This document shows, in pieces, positions 8,664-16,494 of a stretch of 64,000 nt of DNA. The stretch comes from Halochromatium glycolicum (GTDB taxonomy: Bacteria > Pseudomonadota > Gammaproteobacteria > Chromatiales > Chromatiaceae). The first letter of the stretch is position 1, and each line of letters opens with the position of its first letter. The stretch is from positions 1 through 64,000 of the forward strand of contig NZ_NRSJ01000009.1 in NCBI RefSeq assembly GCF_016584085.1, given 5' to 3'. A program made the position numbers and the translations under genes. Under the pieces are notes generated by a model that saw only the letters and a program-made list of their open reading frames with translations, ran no database searches and was not told the DNA's origin.

Positions 8664-9305
8664 ATGCCCCACAGCGACCAAGACCGTATCATCGCGCTGG
8701 CAGGTCTTCATCAAGCGGCCCACTGCGTCCTCCGTATCGCCAACCGCGGTAGCGTCGATACCGAGCAGATGGAGCCCTGCCTGTACAGCCTGTTCCAGAT
8801 CGACGCCGAGGATGTCCCGTCAGTGTTCGGCCCACCGGGCGCGGTCGCCACCGGGGCGCGGCAGGTGATCGCGCAGCTCACCGGCCAGCCCGAGCGCAAT
8901 GTCGAGCTGACCCGCTACGTGATCACGCTTCTCAAGCACGAGCGGACGTTGGCCGGGCGGGGCGACATGCTCGCCGCGATCGCAGACGGCATCGAAGCCG
9001 CGGCTGCTCAACGCGGTGACGCCCACTTGCTCGATCAGGCGGTCATCAGCCGCCTGGCCGGGATCTATTCGGCGACCATCAGCAAGCTGGAGCCGCGGAT
9101 CATCGTCCGCGGCAACCCGCTCTACCTGCAGAACCAGGAGAACCAGGAGCGCATTCGCGCCCTGCTGCTCGCCGGTATCCGTGCCGCGATGCTCTGGCGG
9201 CAGTGCGGCGGGCGTCGGATGCAGATCCTGTTCGGCCGGCGTAAGCTGCTCGATTCCGCGCGCGCCTATCTGAGTTCTGGGACCAGCGCGCGCCAGCCGA
9301 GCTGA
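8664..9305 (+). CDS. hflD: HflD family protein (DUF489)
   Basis: A 213-residue, mostly helical DUF489 protein. HflD is described in E. coli as a peripheral membrane regulator of CII/HflKC lysogeny control, and the gene commonly sits between mnmA and purB. Family text is clear: DRIIALAGLHQAAH near the start, CLYSLFQIDAED, and KLEPRIIVRGNPLYLQ with a C-terminal RMQILFGRR. The frame is open upstream to 8493, but ATG 8664 matches the family start. It lies 180 bp after mnmA, while purB is 15 kb away, so the usual trio has been split by the accessory region. Confidence 0.9.
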   Translation: MPHSDQDRIIALAGLHQAAHCVLRIANRGSVDTEQMEPCLYSLFQIDAEDVPSVFGPPGAVATGARQVIAQLTGQPERNVELTRYVITLLKHERTLAGRGDMLAAIADGIEAAAAQRGDAHLLDQAVISRLAGIYSATISKLEPRIIVRGNPLYLQNQENQERIRALLLAGIRAAMLWRQCGGRRMQILFGRRKLLDSARAYLSSGTSARQPS

Positions 9306-9371
9306 GCGAGTCAGTCGCCGGATCTTGCTCGCACCTCTGATATTTGCCATCGATGAGCCGACCGAAACCTG

Positions 9372-9551
9372 ATGAGCACCGGTTACGAGGAAGACTTCTT
9401 CACCTGGACCCAGGAGCAGGCGACCTATCTAAGGCAGGGCCGCCTCGATCTGTTGGATCTCGAGCATCTCGCGGAAGAGGTCGGTGATATGGGGAAATCC
9501 GAAACGCTTGGTTTAGGATCGTCCGCACGCCGCGGCACAGCCGCGTCCTAG
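9372..9551 (+). pseudogene. DUF29-family protein, 5' fragment
   Basis: Codons 1-47 encode the start of a DUF29 protein (YEEDFFTWTQEQATYLRQG, then LEHLAEEVGDMGKSE), a small family abundant in cyanobacteria and purple sulfur bacteria. Directly after GKSE (near 9508) the homology stops and the frame reads into the antisense of the anti-sigma-like gene, ending at 9551. This is a deletion or rearrangement junction; the other two thirds of the DUF29 gene are missing. Confidence 0.7.
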
Positions 9552-10509
9552 CAGACTCGCCGGGAAAATCCCGCAGCGCTCTAGCAAGGGGCGATGCTTG
9601 CGCGTCGAGTGCCTCCGCAAGCGAGTGGCGCAGCCGATCTTGATCCCGCCAGAAGTCCGCTGGCGCTCGCGAGCTAGCCCGACATTGCCAGTCGACCAAA
9701 ACCGCCCACTGTCCGATCTCAGCAGCGGTAGCGCTGAGCCTCCGGCAGTCCTTGTCATTGGGCCGGCAAGCCGGAGGTTCTGCGGGCAGGCCAGCGATCG
9801 TTGCGGCCCACTTCGGGTCTGCTCCCACCAGCCTTTGCAATGCCTGGCGGACCCCCGCGCGCAAGGCGCCTTGCTCCCGCGACGCCGGTGGCGGCCGACT
9901 ACCGAATAACGGCTCGCCGCGCGGCCGATGCCGATCAGGAATGCGGCTGGACCCTAACGGCCCCATCCCTTTGGTCCTGCCCCCACCAGGACCAATCGCC
10001 CAAGATCGCGACTCCGGCGAGGGTACTTGGGCCACGGTGATCTGCCGGTAGAGATTATCGATTTGCTTGGCCGGGCTCGACTCGAGCAACAGTGGGCTCA
10101 GCGCGACCAACACGGCAACGCCGAGCGCACCGGCGGCGAGCGCGGGTCCCTGCCAAGTCCCGGTCCAACGGGGCTGCCTATTGCGGCGAATCAGATAGGA
10201 GCGCCAATGGCGCACGCGGCGGGCAATGCGTTGCAACCGAGCCGGGAGCATCCCGAGCTGCTCCAGCTCGGCATCGGCTTGTTCGAGCTGACGCAGCAGA
10301 TCGAAAGTGCCTGGATCGCGAGCAAGATGCGAGAGGACCTCGCTGCGGCGTGGCTCGGTCAGGTGACCGTGGCGAAAGCGCTCGAGCTCGAGGAGCTTTG
10401 GGGCCGGCCCGCGGGCCTGACCTGAGGCTAGGGTCAAGGCGCAATTTACCTGCTGAGCCGCGGTCTTGCCGCGATCGGTCTTCTTCTGGTCCTCTCTTGA
10501 GGCTTTCAT
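9400..10509 (-). CDS. putative membrane-anchored anti-sigma factor, C-terminus altered
   Basis: A 369-residue frame with one clear membrane segment (about residues 120-142, ALAAGALGVAVLVALSPLLL) after a charged helical cytoplasmic domain containing RHGHLTEPRRSEVLSHLARD, the layout of a single-pass anti-sigma factor. It lies 160 bp downstream of the broken sigma-factor gene on the same strand, which supports the role. No zinc-finger HxxxCxxC is visible. The last roughly 35 residues run antisense through the DUF29 fragment, so the natural C-terminus was lost at the junction near 9508. Function is inferred from topology and neighbour only. Confidence 0.5.
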   Translation of the reverse strand: MKASREDQKKTDRGKTAAQQVNCALTLASGQARGPAPKLLELERFRHGHLTEPRRSEVLSHLARDPGTFDLLRQLEQADAELEQLGMLPARLQRIARRVRHWRSYLIRRNRQPRWTGTWQGPALAAGALGVAVLVALSPLLLESSPAKQIDNLYRQITVAQVPSPESRSWAIGPGGGRTKGMGPLGSSRIPDRHRPRGEPLFGSRPPPASREQGALRAGVRQALQRLVGADPKWAATIAGLPAEPPACRPNDKDCRRLSATAAEIGQWAVLVDWQCRASSRAPADFWRDQDRLRHSLAEALDAQASPLARALRDFPGESARTRLCRGVRTILNQAFRISPYHRPLPRDARDPTDRGGPALDRSPAPGSR

Positions 10510-10668
10510 GCAAGCGGTGTACGGCCTCTAAGCGGTCGATACAACAAGGGGTTTCTGACGGGTTAAACGGATCGGCTTTGACAAAATGACGGTCCGTCAT
10601 GTTGCGCCACAGCGGTCGGTTGAAAGCCTTCTCCGGCGGATCAGGCTGGCATGAGGGTACAGCGCAGA

Positions 10669-11526
10669 TCAAACGAGGAGGTCATCAAGTGTGATCTGGT
10701 TTGCGGAAAGGTAGCGTTTGATCTTGGCGAGGGCCTGCTGGCGGCGGTACCGGACTTGGCGCACGCTGAGACCACCGAGCATCTCGCCCACACGCCGCTC
10801 CGGGATCGGGTCTTGAAAGCAGCGCAGGATGAATAGCTCCTCGTCACTGAGCACCAGGGGGCTTGCGTGGCTCTTTTTCAATTCCTCTGCCCGCGCACTG
10901 AGGAAAGGGGAGGGGGAGTCAACGTGTGCGCCAGAAAGTAGCTGGCACAGCGCACTGGCTTGGTCGCGGGTCGCGCTGTCGACGGGGTTTCCATCGCCAG
11001 CGACGGGCTCGATCCTGGATCGACCATCCTCATCGGTGGCTTCCAACGGCACGGACTCGCTGGCGCGGCCAGCGCATTCTTGACGGCGGTCCATTTCCTG
11101 CAGAATCCGGAGGATTTCTGCTTCGTTGGTCGGCTGCCCGTCCGTCGCTTACGGGTCATCGCGCAGCGCGGCCAGGACCTCGCTGTCAGTCAGACGCATC
11201 AGGCAGCGCAGCTCGAAAAGACGCTCGCCGAGCGCACCCAACTCCCGCAGCCATTTGCGGGGCGCGGGCCGTCCTGCCAGCTCGCGGTAGGCGTCGACCA
11301 GGCAACGCTTGAACGCCACGAAGATGTAGGCGCGGGTCAGATGGCGCGAGTCCCCGTCCGATTCTAGCCGGCTTAAGCGAATGGCGAGGCGTTGCCTGGC
11401 GTCTTCAGCCAATGCCTGAGGATCGGTCATGCGTCCGAACGTCTTGCGGGTGATCCCGAGGAAGAGGCGAGTCCATTCCTCGGAGTACAGCGCTTCTACC
11501 GTTGGTTCCGCTATTCCGTCTCTCAT
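10669..11526 (-). pseudogene. sigma-70 family sigma factor with an in-frame stop
   Basis: One frame runs from ATG 11526 to 10669, broken only by TAA at 11149-11151. The first part looks like region 2 (LFLGITRKTFGRM, then AYIFVAFKRCLVDAYRELAG); the second, which resumes in the same frame with NEAEILRILQEMD, ends in a region-4-type helix-turn-helix (SVRQVRYRRQQALAKIKRYL). Single-base change or sequencing error would restore a protein of about 285 residues. The anti-sigma-like gene follows. Without readthrough the two halves would be separate and the factor probably inactive. Confidence 0.6.
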
Positions 11527-11902
11527 CGATGCTCTCGATCATCGATCTCGTGCCCAACGCCCGCTGCTAAGGGGCTCCGCCTTAAACCGAATCGAGGGAG
11601 GGGGCCTGTCCGCAGGGAAGGCGGTTCCAACGATGCACTATTCCAAATGCTTGGAATCCTGCGTTGGAGAGCCGCAACCCGGGCGACGGACATGCGCGGC
11701 GAGCCCCAAGGCCGCCCATATGACGGTAGGCGCTGCAGCTAATGACGACAATTAGGGCATGCGGCGACGAAGCTGCACCCTTCGGAGCGACAGCGATCCC
11801 GGTCTCGCCTCAACACTCGAACGGATACTAACCGAACTTGGTCCGCTGAGGGAACGACGCAGTCGCACTGGCATCCGGCGAGATGGGCGGTCCGGCTGGG
11901 TG
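11527..11902. other. intergenic stretch without a gene
   Basis: Between the sigma-factor start and the MITE-like copy. Short plus-strand frames here have no family motifs and are rich in rare codons. The sigma promoter should lie just right of 11526, but I cannot identify convincing -35/-10 boxes. Confidence 0.3.
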
Positions 11903-11990
11903 ATTAAGAAGCCCTAACAGAATCCCTCCTGTAGCCAGATAGATCAGCAGGTTGCGCGGGTCAAGCGGCCGTTTTGATAGGGCCTCTAAG
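11903..11990. repeat. dispersed MITE-like repeat, copy B
   Basis: About 88 bp with ends TTAAGAAGCCCTAACAGAA and, as reverse complement of the right end, CTTAGAGGCCCTATCAAAA (14 of 19 matching). It shares the GTCAAGCGG...TTTTGATAG core with copies at 5046 and 30704. Its right end overlaps the last codons of the dynamin-like gene by a few bases, so it may supply that gene's stop codon. Confidence 0.6.
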
Positions 11991-13686
11991 CCTCACCGGC
12001 GGCATCTGCGTCATCAAGCTCATCCAAGATGAGTCCGAGGCGTGCCACGGCGCGCTCGGCGACGGCGCGCCGCGCGGCCGGGCGACCGGACTGACTCACC
12101 TGCAGCCAGTGCTGTTGATGGCGGCCGATCTCGTCGAGATCCGTGGGCTGAGTCGAGGGCAGCCGCTCTGCGGTCTGCAGGCCGTAGAGCCCCAACAGAC
12201 CGCGCAGCGTGTCCAGCTCTTGGTCCGTGAACAGCTCGCTGTGCCGCTCGAGGGTCTGCAGGGCCTCGAAGTCGGCATTGAAGCCTTCGAGCTCGTGGTA
12301 GGCGCGCCCAAGCGCACGCTCGGCCGCATCGATGGCCTCGGCGACTGGAGACACTTGTGGTACCGTGGCCTTTTTCACCCATTCGGTCAGCTCTTGGGCG
12401 ACCGCCGGATCACCCCCGGCGCCGCGGATAAAGGCAAGGAATCGGTCGCGCCGGGCGCTGTCTTCGCGCTCCCGTTCGCGCAGGACCGGCAGCCGATCGT
12501 AGCGCAGCGAGCGGACCAGGCGGCGCGCATCGCTGAGGATGCGGTAGGCGCGCAGCAGCTCGCTGCGCTTGAGGAAATGACTCTCCAGCACCGCGTGCAG
12601 CGGCGCGAACCCGGCCATGCGCTCCAGCTCGCCGACCACGGCATCGCGATCGCGCTCCGGGTCGGCCGCGAGCCGGGCCACGGTCGTGAACACCGCCCAA
12701 TCCAGCGGCCCCTTCAGGGCGCGGCGCTCGGCGGTGCTCAGCGGACAGTCGTCGAACTCGTGGTCGCCATAGAACTCGTCGCTGCTCAGCAGCTTCTCGA
12801 GCCGTGGCGGCGGCACGCGGCGCAGCCCGTCCATCAGCCGCTGCAACCCGGCCTCCCCATCCGCCATGAGCCAATCCAACGCCCGCTTCAGCCCCGCCGA
12901 GATCGGCATCACACAGTTCAGGCTGTCCTTCAACTGCCCGGCGATCTTTCCGGACAGGGCTTCGCGCCGCGCCATCACCTCCGGCGAGAGGTCGATCTTG
13001 GCCATCACGCCGATCGCGTTCGAGGCGCTTGAGCGGCCTTGGGTCGCTTGGCCGAACTCCTCCAGGAAATCGCGGTCCGTGGCACGCGCGACGGCGCCGA
13101 TCAGGTAGATGATGGCGTCGCTGGTCTCCCCGATCTGCTGGGTTTCCCGATCATGGCGCTCGCGCAGTTGGCCATAGAGGCGCATGTATTCGGCGGTGCG
13201 CCCTTGGTGCTGCGATACCACCGCGCCGGTCCCCGGCGTGTCGACCAGGGTCACCCGGCGCAGGTAGTCGAGCGGCAGCTGGTACTCCAGGTAGGCGATC
13301 CCGTCGGCGCGGCGCAAGGTCTCCTCGTCGTTGCCCTGCAGCTGGTGCAGAAAGTCGGGCGGCATGTCCTCGTAGCCGCCGCCGCGCCAGTGGCAGCGCA
13401 CCGGTCGCGCCGGATCGGCCGGATTGCCGTAGCGGAAGTAGTTGATCGTCGCCGTGGTCTCGGTGGTGCCGACCGTCGCCAGGTCCTCGCGCGCCCCGAG
13501 CAGGGCATTGATGAAGGTGCTCTTGCCGGCCTTCACCCGGCCGACCACGGCGACGACGCAGGGCTCGTAGACCTTGCCGGCCATGGCGTTCAGCTCATCC
13601 GCCAATGCGCCCGGCAGCCCCGGCAGGCGCAGCCGCTCGGCCGATCGTTGCAGGGCCTGAACGATCTCGTCTTGGATCGCGCTCAT
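11986..13686 (-). CDS. dynamin-like GTPase (second of the locus)
   Basis: A 566-residue dynamin-family GTPase: G1 GRVKAGKST (49-57), switch-type threonines in VGTTETTATINYF (72-84), G3 DTPG (149-152) and G4 AKID (229-232), followed by a long helical region without an obvious membrane helix. Bacterial dynamin-like proteins bind and remodel membranes, some in stress or phage response. A good ribosome site (GGGGAG) precedes ATG 13686. It lies 489 bp downstream of the Hsp70-FGE gene on the same strand and complements the frameshifted dynamin of that operon; paired dynamin-like proteins often work together. The stop codon lies at the edge of a MITE-like repeat. Confidence 0.85.
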   Translation of the reverse strand: MSAIQDEIVQALQRSAERLRLPGLPGALADELNAMAGKVYEPCVVAVVGRVKAGKSTFINALLGAREDLATVGTTETTATINYFRYGNPADPARPVRCHWRGGGYEDMPPDFLHQLQGNDEETLRRADGIAYLEYQLPLDYLRRVTLVDTPGTGAVVSQHQGRTAEYMRLYGQLRERHDRETQQIGETSDAIIYLIGAVARATDRDFLEEFGQATQGRSSASNAIGVMAKIDLSPEVMARREALSGKIAGQLKDSLNCVMPISAGLKRALDWLMADGEAGLQRLMDGLRRVPPPRLEKLLSSDEFYGDHEFDDCPLSTAERRALKGPLDWAVFTTVARLAADPERDRDAVVGELERMAGFAPLHAVLESHFLKRSELLRAYRILSDARRLVRSLRYDRLPVLREREREDSARRDRFLAFIRGAGGDPAVAQELTEWVKKATVPQVSPVAEAIDAAERALGRAYHELEGFNADFEALQTLERHSELFTDQELDTLRGLLGLYGLQTAERLPSTQPTDLDEIGRHQQHWLQVSQSGRPAARRAVAERAVARLGLILDELDDADAAGEA

Positions 13687-14175
13687 GCTGTGCTCCCCGG
13701 TGGGCTCATCGGAAAGTGCCGCGGGCGCCGCGCTGCGCCGTCAGCGACAGGGCGACGGGCGAGCGCGCTGCGCTGGTCGCCGTTGACAGCGGCATTCCAG
13801 CCGGCTGATCGACGTCAATGGCGGATTGTGAGACAGCTTACCTCATTGGTCCAATCCGAGCGGCGCCATCGTCGGTCAGTCATCACGCTCGCGTCACCGC
13901 GGCCCGCCCGCTGTCCTGAAGGATTCCGTCATGCGCCGAAGCGCATTCAGACGTCCAGGTGTCGGGCTGGATCAAGCCTATGCGGCATGCCGACTCGTGG
14001 GGACCGGGTCGGCATGTGCTGGCGCCGTTCGATCTCGAAGCCGGTGACTGGCCCGCACCGCGGGCGGGCCCGTTGCGTCGGCAGAGCGAGCCCTAAACGT
14101 CGCGCGTAGCGCCGCTTCGCGGCGCATCAGCGGGCAGGGAATCAGCGCAGCAGCGATCAGCATCCCGGCGTCCAG
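13687..14175. other. 489-bp gap between Hsp70-FGE and dynamin genes, with hairpins
   Basis: No convincing ORF. Two inverted repeats are visible: GCGCCGC/GCGGCGC with a 3-base loop at 14109-14125, about 50 bp after the Hsp70-FGE stop, and CATGCCGAC/GTCGGCATG (13986-13994 and 14008-14016). Neither has a T-run on the minus-strand side. I searched by eye for a second copy of the FGE 3' end (a template repeat) and found none here. Confidence 0.45.
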
Positions 14176-16494
14176 CTAATCGATGGGGACGCCACAACAC
14201 ACGCGAAAGCCGACGTAGCCAAGGCAAGCGCCGGCGGTGATGTTGTGGCGGTAGGCGGCGCGGCAGTTCCTGGGGTCGTAGTTCCAGGACCCGCCCCGCA
14301 CCACGCGACGTTCCCGGACAGTCTGCTCGGAAGCCAAACCAAACTCCCTCAGCACCCCTTGGAGGAAGCCCCCGCCAGACGAACGGCGAACGACGGTGCT
14401 CACCTTGTCCGGGCTTCCCCGCGCGGCGCCGTCGCTCGGCGCCCCCTGATAGCCGCCGTGCCACTGGTCCTGGCACCACTCCCAGACGTTCCCATGGACC
14501 TGATAGAGTCCGAACGGGTTGGGCTGGAAGGTGTTCACCGTCAGAGTCCGCTGGCGGTCGGTCCCGGTCGGGCCTCCGGCATAGCTATAGTTGCCATTGT
14601 AGTTCGCCAGGCTCGGATCGATTGCATTGCCCCACCAGAACGCGGTCGTCGTCCCGGCGCGGGCGGCGTACTCCCACTCGGCCTCGCTCGGCAGCCGGTA
14701 GCGCCGCCCGGTCTGGGCGCTGAGCCAGTCGCAGTAGGCGAGCGCATCGTCCCAGGAGACCCGGATCACCGGGTGCCTGCCCCGGCCCCAGCCGTTGTCG
14801 TCGGGCCTTGTCCGGCCGGTGTTCGCGCAGAAGGCATCGTACTCGGCGAAGGTCACGGCGAACCGGCCGATGGCGAAGGGATGGGCGAAGGTCACCGGGT
14901 GCTGGGGGCCTTCGTTGTCAAAGCGTTCGGCCTCGTCCGCCGGCGAGCCCATCAGGAAGCGTCCCGGCGGGATGACCAGCATCTCCGGCCCCTCACCGCC
15001 GTCCTGGAGCCGGTCTCGGAACAAGACCTCGAGGCCCAGCGCCGCGGCCGTCTCGCGCTGCAGGCGCTGGACGAGCTCGGCCGGCTCGCCGTGCAGGTCC
15101 GTCACCCGCGGCAGCGACGGGCGCGGGCTCCGGCTCCGTTCGGCGGCGCCGGCGCCCGCGCTGGCTTTGTCTCCGCCTTGCGCTGACTGTTTGGCGCGGC
15201 GCTTCTGCTGCTCCTGGCGCAGGCGCGCAAGGACCGCCTCCTTGGTCTCGCCCATGACCCCGCGCTCGATGGCGGCGGCCTGCTCCGCGTCGAGGCCCAG
15301 CTCCCCGGCGCGTGGTCCGAGCCCCTCGAGGGCCGACGCCGCCGGCGGCTGTGCCGACCAGACCTGCTCCACCGCGGCGCGGTATTGCGCCAGCCCCGCG
15401 GGCCGGTCGTCGACCGGTTCCGTTGGCCAGACCCGCTCGCTGAAGTACGCCGCCCCCAGCGCCACGGCCACGTCCATCTCGCCGTACTTGCGCGGGGCCA
15501 CCGGCAGGGCCTCGGCGAGCTGGCGCTGGATCAGCGGGATGCGCGAGGAGCCGCCGATCAGCACCACCGTCTCGACCGCCTGGCCGCGGGCCTCGGCGCC
15601 GCGCACCAGCTCGGCGGTCAGGCGCACCGTGGCCTCGACGCGCTCGCGGATCAGGTCCTCGAACACGGCGCGCGTCAGCGTGTGCTTGAAGACCCGCCCG
15701 GCTGCGATCAGGCTGCTGAAGAGCACCTTGTCGTGGGCCGAGAGGTTCTCCTTGCGCTTGCGGCAGTCGCGCAGGAACCCGAGATCGAGGCCCGCCCCGT
15801 CGAGGCGCTCGCCCCATTGCTGCTCGGCGAGGCGCTCGCAGTGCTCGTAGAGGGCGAGATCGAAGTCGTCGCCGCCGCAGCGCAGCAGCCCCTTGGGCTC
15901 CATCGCCAGCTCGAAGCCGCCGGCCTGCTCGCGCAGCAGGGCCAGATCGAAGGTGCCGCCGCCGAGGTCGTAGACCAGCACATACTTGCCCACGCCGCGG
16001 CCGTCGCGGCTGTAGGCGAGCGCCGCGGCCACCGGCTCCTCGAGCAGCTCGACCGCGGCGAAGCCGGCCAGCCGCGCGGCCTTGGCGATCTCGTCGCGCT
16101 CGAGCGGGCCGAAGGCGGCCGGGCAGGTGATGACCGCGCGCGCCACGGGCTCATTGAAGTGCAGCTCCTCGGCGTCGCGCTTGAGCTTGCCGAGCACGGC
16201 GGCGGCGACCTCGACGGGCTTGACCCGCCGGCCCGGCAGGGCCAGCGTCGGGGCGTTGACCAGCTCGCGCTTGACGCTCGCCACCACCCGCCGGCGCTCC
16301 TCGTCGTCTTCGAGCATGTGCTCGGCCGGCGTGCCGACCACCGGCTCGCCGTCGCCGAAGTAGACCACCGAGGGCGTCTTCTCCTCGCCCTCGGCATTCT
16401 TGATGATCCGCGCCTCGCCCGTGCGCGGGTCCACCCAGGCCATGCTGCTGGTCGTGGTGCCAAAGTCGATGCCGAGGCTGGGCTCGGTGCTCAT
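14176..16494 (-). CDS. Hsp70-like ATPase fused to an FGE-sulfatase domain
   Basis: A 772-residue fusion. Residues 5-380 form an actin-like Hsp70 ATPase: GIDFGTTTSSMAW (phosphate 1), VYDLGGGTFDLAL (phosphate 2) and LIGGSSRIP (adenosine). The usual peptide-binding domain is absent; a charged linker (about 380-520) leads to an FGE-sulfatase/C-type-lectin-like domain from about 525 (VIPPGRFLMGSP, RYRLPSEAEWEYAARAG, GNVWEWCQDQW, VVRGGSWNYDPRNCR). Just before RGGSW is an unusual insertion of about 35 residues. The start at ATG 16494 overlaps the dynamin stop by 4 bp. The C-terminal tail (VGFRVCC) resembles the variable end of retroelement-diversified lectin domains, but no reverse transcriptase lies in the window. 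Confidence 0.85.
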   Translation of the reverse strand: MSTEPSLGIDFGTTTSSMAWVDPRTGEARIIKNAEGEEKTPSVVYFGDGEPVVGTPAEHMLEDDEERRRVVASVKRELVNAPTLALPGRRVKPVEVAAAVLGKLKRDAEELHFNEPVARAVITCPAAFGPLERDEIAKAARLAGFAAVELLEEPVAAALAYSRDGRGVGKYVLVYDLGGGTFDLALLREQAGGFELAMEPKGLLRCGGDDFDLALYEHCERLAEQQWGERLDGAGLDLGFLRDCRKRKENLSAHDKVLFSSLIAAGRVFKHTLTRAVFEDLIRERVEATVRLTAELVRGAEARGQAVETVVLIGGSSRIPLIQRQLAEALPVAPRKYGEMDVAVALGAAYFSERVWPTEPVDDRPAGLAQYRAAVEQVWSAQPPAASALEGLGPRAGELGLDAEQAAAIERGVMGETKEAVLARLRQEQQKRRAKQSAQGGDKASAGAGAAERSRSPRPSLPRVTDLHGEPAELVQRLQRETAAALGLEVLFRDRLQDGGEGPEMLVIPPGRFLMGSPADEAERFDNEGPQHPVTFAHPFAIGRFAVTFAEYDAFCANTGRTRPDDNGWGRGRHPVIRVSWDDALAYCDWLSAQTGRRYRLPSEAEWEYAARAGTTTAFWWGNAIDPSLANYNGNYSYAGGPTGTDRQRTLTVNTFQPNPFGLYQVHGNVWEWCQDQWHGGYQGAPSDGAARGSPDKVSTVVRRSSGGGFLQGVLREFGLASEQTVRERRVVRGGSWNYDPRNCRAAYRHNITAGACLGYVGFRVCCGVPID

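Noticed and set aside
13687..14175. Possible template repeat or reverse transcriptase of a diversity-generating retroelement
   Set aside because: No sequence similar to the FGE 3' end and no reverse-transcriptase ORF were found here or elsewhere in the window.
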